Source of the DNA: Bacteroides luhongzhouii | Lineage (GTDB): Bacteria > Bacteroidota > Bacteroidia > Bacteroidales > Bacteroidaceae | NCBI RefSeq assembly: GCF_009193295.2 | Contig: NZ_CP059973.1 | Location: 5,022,001-5,086,000, forward strand | Length of the DNA stretch: 64,000 bases | Reading direction: 5' to 3' | Part shown: positions 61,411 to 64,000 of the stretch, in pieces | Layout of the letters: each line of letters opens with the position of its first letter | How positions within the stretch are numbered: position 1 is the stretch's first letter | Made by a program: the position numbers and the translations under genes | Notes under the pieces: model-generated | What the model was told of the DNA's origin: nothing | What the model saw: only the letters and a program-made list of their open reading frames with translations | The model's database searches: none

Positions 61411-61441
61411 CAAAGGTACTAATAAATAGTTAGCTACCAAA
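61411..61441 (-). promoter_or_regulatory. Bacteroides promoter for the NtrC/NtrY-like pair
   Basis: On the minus strand TTTG (61441-61438), a 19-nt spacer and TACCTTTG (61418-61411) fit both boxes; the start would be near 61404, about 43 nt before the ATG. The regulators thus seem to be transcribed by the primary sigma factor, apart from TolC. Confidence 0.6.
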
Positions 61442-61592
61442 TGATTGATATATAAATCACGGAATACACGCCTCAATAATACAAGTTACGTAATAAAACT
61501 GTTATCTTATTATTGTATTTAAGATTTTCCACAAAATAATACTATTTCCAACAAGTTCCTCCATAAAATTCAAAAGCTTTTCTCTACCCTTT

Positions 61593-63074
61593 TTATTGCC
61601 GGATGATTTCATCAAAATCAGCTTCAAGTTCGGTATTGGTACGAAAATCCCATAGCGTCAGACTGCGAATCTGATAATAGTAATACCAATAATAATAAAG
61701 TTCGGAAATATGTTTCTGCCTCGCATCATCTTTAGAGTTCTGCGCATCATTCAAATCCAAGGTATTGATTTTACCTATCAGGAAAGTTTCAATACTTGTT
61801 TTATATCGTTGCTGGGCTATCGCATCGGCTTCTTTGGCTATGTCCAATTGTTGTGCCTGATTATTGAAATGCTCCACCAACAGGAAAATATCCTGATTGA
61901 AGTTTATCTGTTCCTGACGAATCTTTGAAAGCACTACATCCCGATTACTCTTGGCTACCCGTACTTTCCCACGACGTTTTCCCCAATCGAGAATCGGAAT
62001 CTTAACGCCTACCTGAACAATCTGATTATCCTGCAAATTCCTGTAAACAGCTGGAAAATTCCGGTTCTCACCCGTATATCCTACGCTTGCAAACAAATCG
62101 ACACTACGCAAATTTCCGCGTGCGGTAGCTACTTCATAATCGGCTTCCAACTGGCGACGACGGATATTCTGTGCGAATGAATTACGTTCCAATGCTTTAT
62201 TTAACACCTGATTATACTCCATCTTCGGACCATCCACAGCTTCGGGAAGAACAGGACTAAGAACTTCATCCTCCCCTACTCCCAAAAATGCACGGAGCTG
62301 GAACATCTTGGCATTGAGATCACTCTCTGCTTCCGTCAATGCTGCTTTTGCATTTAAGGCGGAAAGTTTCAACTGCAAGAGTTCATTCTCGGAGATCTGT
62401 CCCATTTTACGTTTGGCAAGGGCTACTTCATAAAGGTGGTCGGCGTTTGTCTGATTCTGTTTCGCCGTGCCAAGATTTTCTTTTGCCAACAAAAGATTAA
62501 AGTAATAGGTGATGGCACGCATCGTCACTTCTTCGGTAGCAGTGATAAAAGCAGCTTTTGCTTCGGCATAACGAACCGGTTCGATACGTCTGTTCCACTT
62601 TATATTATTGACTCCAAAGATGGGTTGTGTGAGTTGCAATGTAACAGGAACCGACATAAAATGACGGTCTCCTCCGGCTCCCAATTGCTTGATATAGTCG
62701 AGAGAGGAAGTCAGCGAGAGTTTGCCACCGGTAAGCCAGATATTTTGGTCGATGGAAAGATCGCCGGTAAGCCCCAATGTGTTATTACGAACGAAACCAT
62801 AAGAACCGTCCGAATTTTGATAGGAGCTATATGATTTGTTATAATTAGGCAGGGTTCCGGTCAGATTGACTTCTGGCAGAAGATCGGCACGAAAGGTACG
62901 GAATTCCCAATAGGCCGTTTTCAATTCATTCAAGGCAACAGCAGCGTCAACAGATTGAGCACGCGCCATAGCAATAGCTTCATTCAAGGTTATTTTCCTT
63001 TCCTTCTGTGCCGACAATACCAACGGCAGGCAAACGGCAACAAGAGCAAACAATATACTTTTCTTTTTCATCAT
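61593..63074 (-). CDS. TolC-family outer-membrane efflux protein
   Basis: Protein of 493 residues with a signal peptide (ending LVLSAQ). Two outer-membrane efflux repeats (about 25-225 and 260-470) form the alpha-barrel, with LNEAIAMARAQSVDAA and VGVKIPILDWGKRRGKVRVAKSN as typical segments. It acts as the outer channel of a tripartite pump or type I secretion system. No inner-membrane or adaptor gene is in the window on this strand, so partners may be encoded elsewhere or are lost. The start may be 63074 or 63071. Confidence 0.9.
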   Translation of the reverse strand: MMKKKSILFALVAVCLPLVLSAQKERKITLNEAIAMARAQSVDAAVALNELKTAYWEFRTFRADLLPEVNLTGTLPNYNKSYSSYQNSDGSYGFVRNNTLGLTGDLSIDQNIWLTGGKLSLTSSLDYIKQLGAGGDRHFMSVPVTLQLTQPIFGVNNIKWNRRIEPVRYAEAKAAFITATEEVTMRAITYYFNLLLAKENLGTAKQNQTNADHLYEVALAKRKMGQISENELLQLKLSALNAKAALTEAESDLNAKMFQLRAFLGVGEDEVLSPVLPEAVDGPKMEYNQVLNKALERNSFAQNIRRRQLEADYEVATARGNLRSVDLFASVGYTGENRNFPAVYRNLQDNQIVQVGVKIPILDWGKRRGKVRVAKSNRDVVLSKIRQEQINFNQDIFLLVEHFNNQAQQLDIAKEADAIAQQRYKTSIETFLIGKINTLDLNDAQNSKDDARQKHISELYYYWYYYYQIRSLTLWDFRTNTELEADFDEIIRQ

Positions 63075-63099
63075 GCACAGTATTTTCCACTATGAGAGA

Positions 63100-63116
63100 A
63101 TCAAACGATGTGCCAA
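63100..63116 (-). promoter_or_regulatory. sigma-54-type promoter for the TolC-family gene
   Basis: On the minus strand TTGGCACATCGTTTGAT compares with the consensus TGGCACG-N4-TTGCW: the -24 GG is exact, and the -12 element reads TTGA instead of TTGC. It lies about 25 bp before the ATG at 63074. Confidence 0.55.
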
Positions 63117-63159
63117 AAAAGTAAAGTTTTTATTATCAACAGATTAGAAAATAAGGAAG

Positions 63160-63177
63160 GTGTTCATTTTCGGACAC
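63160..63177. promoter_or_regulatory. dyad upstream of the sigma-54 promoter, candidate activator site
   Basis: GTGTTCATTTTCGGACAC is a dyad of GTGTTC and GGACAC (5 of 6 pairs), centred about 60 bp upstream of the -24 element. A related GTGAAC-GTCCGA half-site lies at 63189-63200. This resembles the enhancer layout of NtrC-type activators. Confidence 0.45.
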
Positions 63178-63200
63178 TATGCCCAAAAGTGAACGTCCGA

Positions 63201-64000
63201 TTATTCGCAGTAGTTAGGAAGGCGCACTGTGAAACGAGTGCCTTTACCTACTTCGGAGGTGACAGAGATGGTGCCATCCAGACGTTCGACGATGGTCTGG
63301 CAAATACTTAATCCCAAACCTGCTCCTTGCGTAAAATTATCGACTTTATAGAATCGTTCGAATATATGACGGATACCTTCTTTAGAAATACCGACTCCGG
63401 TATCCTCCACAAAGATGCGGGTGTAGTCGGGAACTTCATCATCTTCATAGCCGAAAGTAATGAAACCGCTACTCGTAAATTTAGCAGCGTTATTTATCAG
63501 ATTATTCACGACTTGCTGCAAACGTACATTATCTGTTGTGAGATATTTCTTATCACTTTCGGGCATACGTAACACCAGCTCTACTCCCGGTGGCATATTC
63601 AAACGTTGAGAATCATGGACGGTCTTTAATAACAGCGGCAGGTTATGCTCGGCGAACATAAATTCCATGGTTCCCGATTCGATACGTGACAAATCAAGAA
63701 TATCATTAATCAAAGCCAACAACAGGCCGCAATTCTTATTAATGGTTCCGATAAACTGGGCAATCTCTTCTCCTGTAAAACCACTCGTATCGCTTAGCAA
63801 ATCGGAGAAACCTACAATTGCATTCAGCGGAGTCCGAATCTCGTGACTCATGTTGGCAAGGAACGCCGATTTCAGTTTGTCAGCCTGGAGGGCTTTATCA
63901 CGAGCCTCTCTCATCTCCTGCTCGGCAGTCTTATATCGCTGAATACTCTGACAAACACCTAATATATTGTACAATGAATCTTGTGTCAACCCCGTGATTA
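63201..64000 (-). CDS. sensor histidine kinase, C-terminal part (gene continues past the window)
   Basis: The frame is open to base 64000, so the N-terminus lies outside. Upstream residues read like the end of a PAS domain, then a coiled coil leads to the HisKA motif FLANMSHEIRTPLNAIVGFSDLL. The ATPase domain follows with VVNNLINNAAKF (N box), VEDTGVGIS (G1) and GAGLGLSICQTIV (G2). The protein ends at ATPase domain, RLPNYCE, with no receiver domain. It faces the same way as the TolC-family gene and ends about 20 bp upstream of its dyad, so it may be a separate regulator or the last gene of another operon. Confidence 0.85.
   Translation of the reverse strand, partial: ITGLTQDSLYNILGVCQSIQRYKTAEQEMREARDKALQADKLKSAFLANMSHEIRTPLNAIVGFSDLLSDTSGFTGEEIAQFIGTINKNCGLLLALINDILDLSRIESGTMEFMFAEHNLPLLLKTVHDSQRLNMPPGVELVLRMPESDKKYLTTDNVRLQQVVNNLINNAAKFTSSGFITFGYEDDEVPDYTRIFVEDTGVGISKEGIRHIFERFYKVDNFTQGAGLGLSICQTIVERLDGTISVTSEVGKGTRFTVRLPNYCE

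Noticed and set aside
1..64000. CRISPR arrays, rRNA, tRNA, integrase or intact insertion sequence
   Set aside because: No regularly spaced identical repeats of CRISPR type, no rRNA or tRNA motifs and no transposase or recombinase frames were recognised. The 22-bp repeats have no unique spacers.

Overview
The window looks like chromosome of a gut Bacteroides close to B. thetaiotaomicron, B. ovatus or B. xylanisolvens. The signs are a SusC/SusD polysaccharide utilisation locus, TAnnTTTG -7 promoter boxes (often with TTTG about 19-20 nt upstream), few Shine-Dalgarno sites, surface lipoproteins starting with Cys followed by acidic residues, a BtuB/BtuG-type cobalamin locus behind a B12 riboswitch, gldE, and a bacterial inositol-lipid cluster. 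No rRNA, tRNA, CRISPR array, integrase or intact insertion sequence is visible. Most of the window is ordinary chromosomal backbone.

Layout. 1-8500: a short minus-strand promoter/terminator unit at the left edge, an AI-2E-family permease, a membrane glycosyltransferase, an ATP-grasp/GNAT pair, a LolC/E-like permease with an aminotransferase, and an orphan fucose-isomerase-like protein. 8527-10514: a decayed DUF4062/STAND NTPase gene. 10673-15928: a small coiled-coil protein, a PHP phosphatase, an ABC-F ATPase, a DUF3805/3806-like protein and a transglutaminase-like protein. 16059-18668: a PhoB/PhoR-like two-component operon behind 11-bp-spaced repeats. 18790-31473: a beta-glucan-type PUL (SusC, SusD, GH3, GH5, GH3) with a divergent SusR-like regulator.

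32164-38786: a thioredoxin-like lipoprotein, a repeat-rich spacer, then a cobalamin riboswitch driving BtuB, a long BtuG-like lipoprotein and a DUF4465 lipoprotein. 39021-41161: tryptophanase and a YjdJ/YjdI pair. 41236-47371: housekeeping genes (PPTase, gldE, ssb, mutY, HU, a 30-residue basic protein, RNase G/E). 47413-49573: an AAA-ATPase/PD-(D/E)XK protein and the remnant of another ATPase. 49574-55933: an alcohol dehydrogenase and a flippase-like protein, then the inositol-lipid genes (AUR1-like transferase, CDP-alcohol transferase, GtrA, PgpA, myo-inositol-phosphate synthase). 56042-64000: a DUF5686 outer-membrane protein, a NtrY/NtrC-like pair, a TolC-family protein with a sigma-54-like promoter, and a histidine kinase running off the right edge.

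The clearest functional units are the PUL (import through SusCD, cleavage by GH5, trimming to glucose by two GH3 enzymes), the cobalamin locus (riboswitch, surface capture, transport) and the inositol-lipid set (glucose-6-phosphate to inositol phosphate, lipid attachment, dephosphorylation, transfer to ceramide). The less described material is the regulatory DNA: Pho-box-like repeats, mutually exclusive hairpins in the B12 leader, a sigma-54 promoter with an upstream dyad, a terminator inside the inositol cluster, and several unexplained repeat elements.
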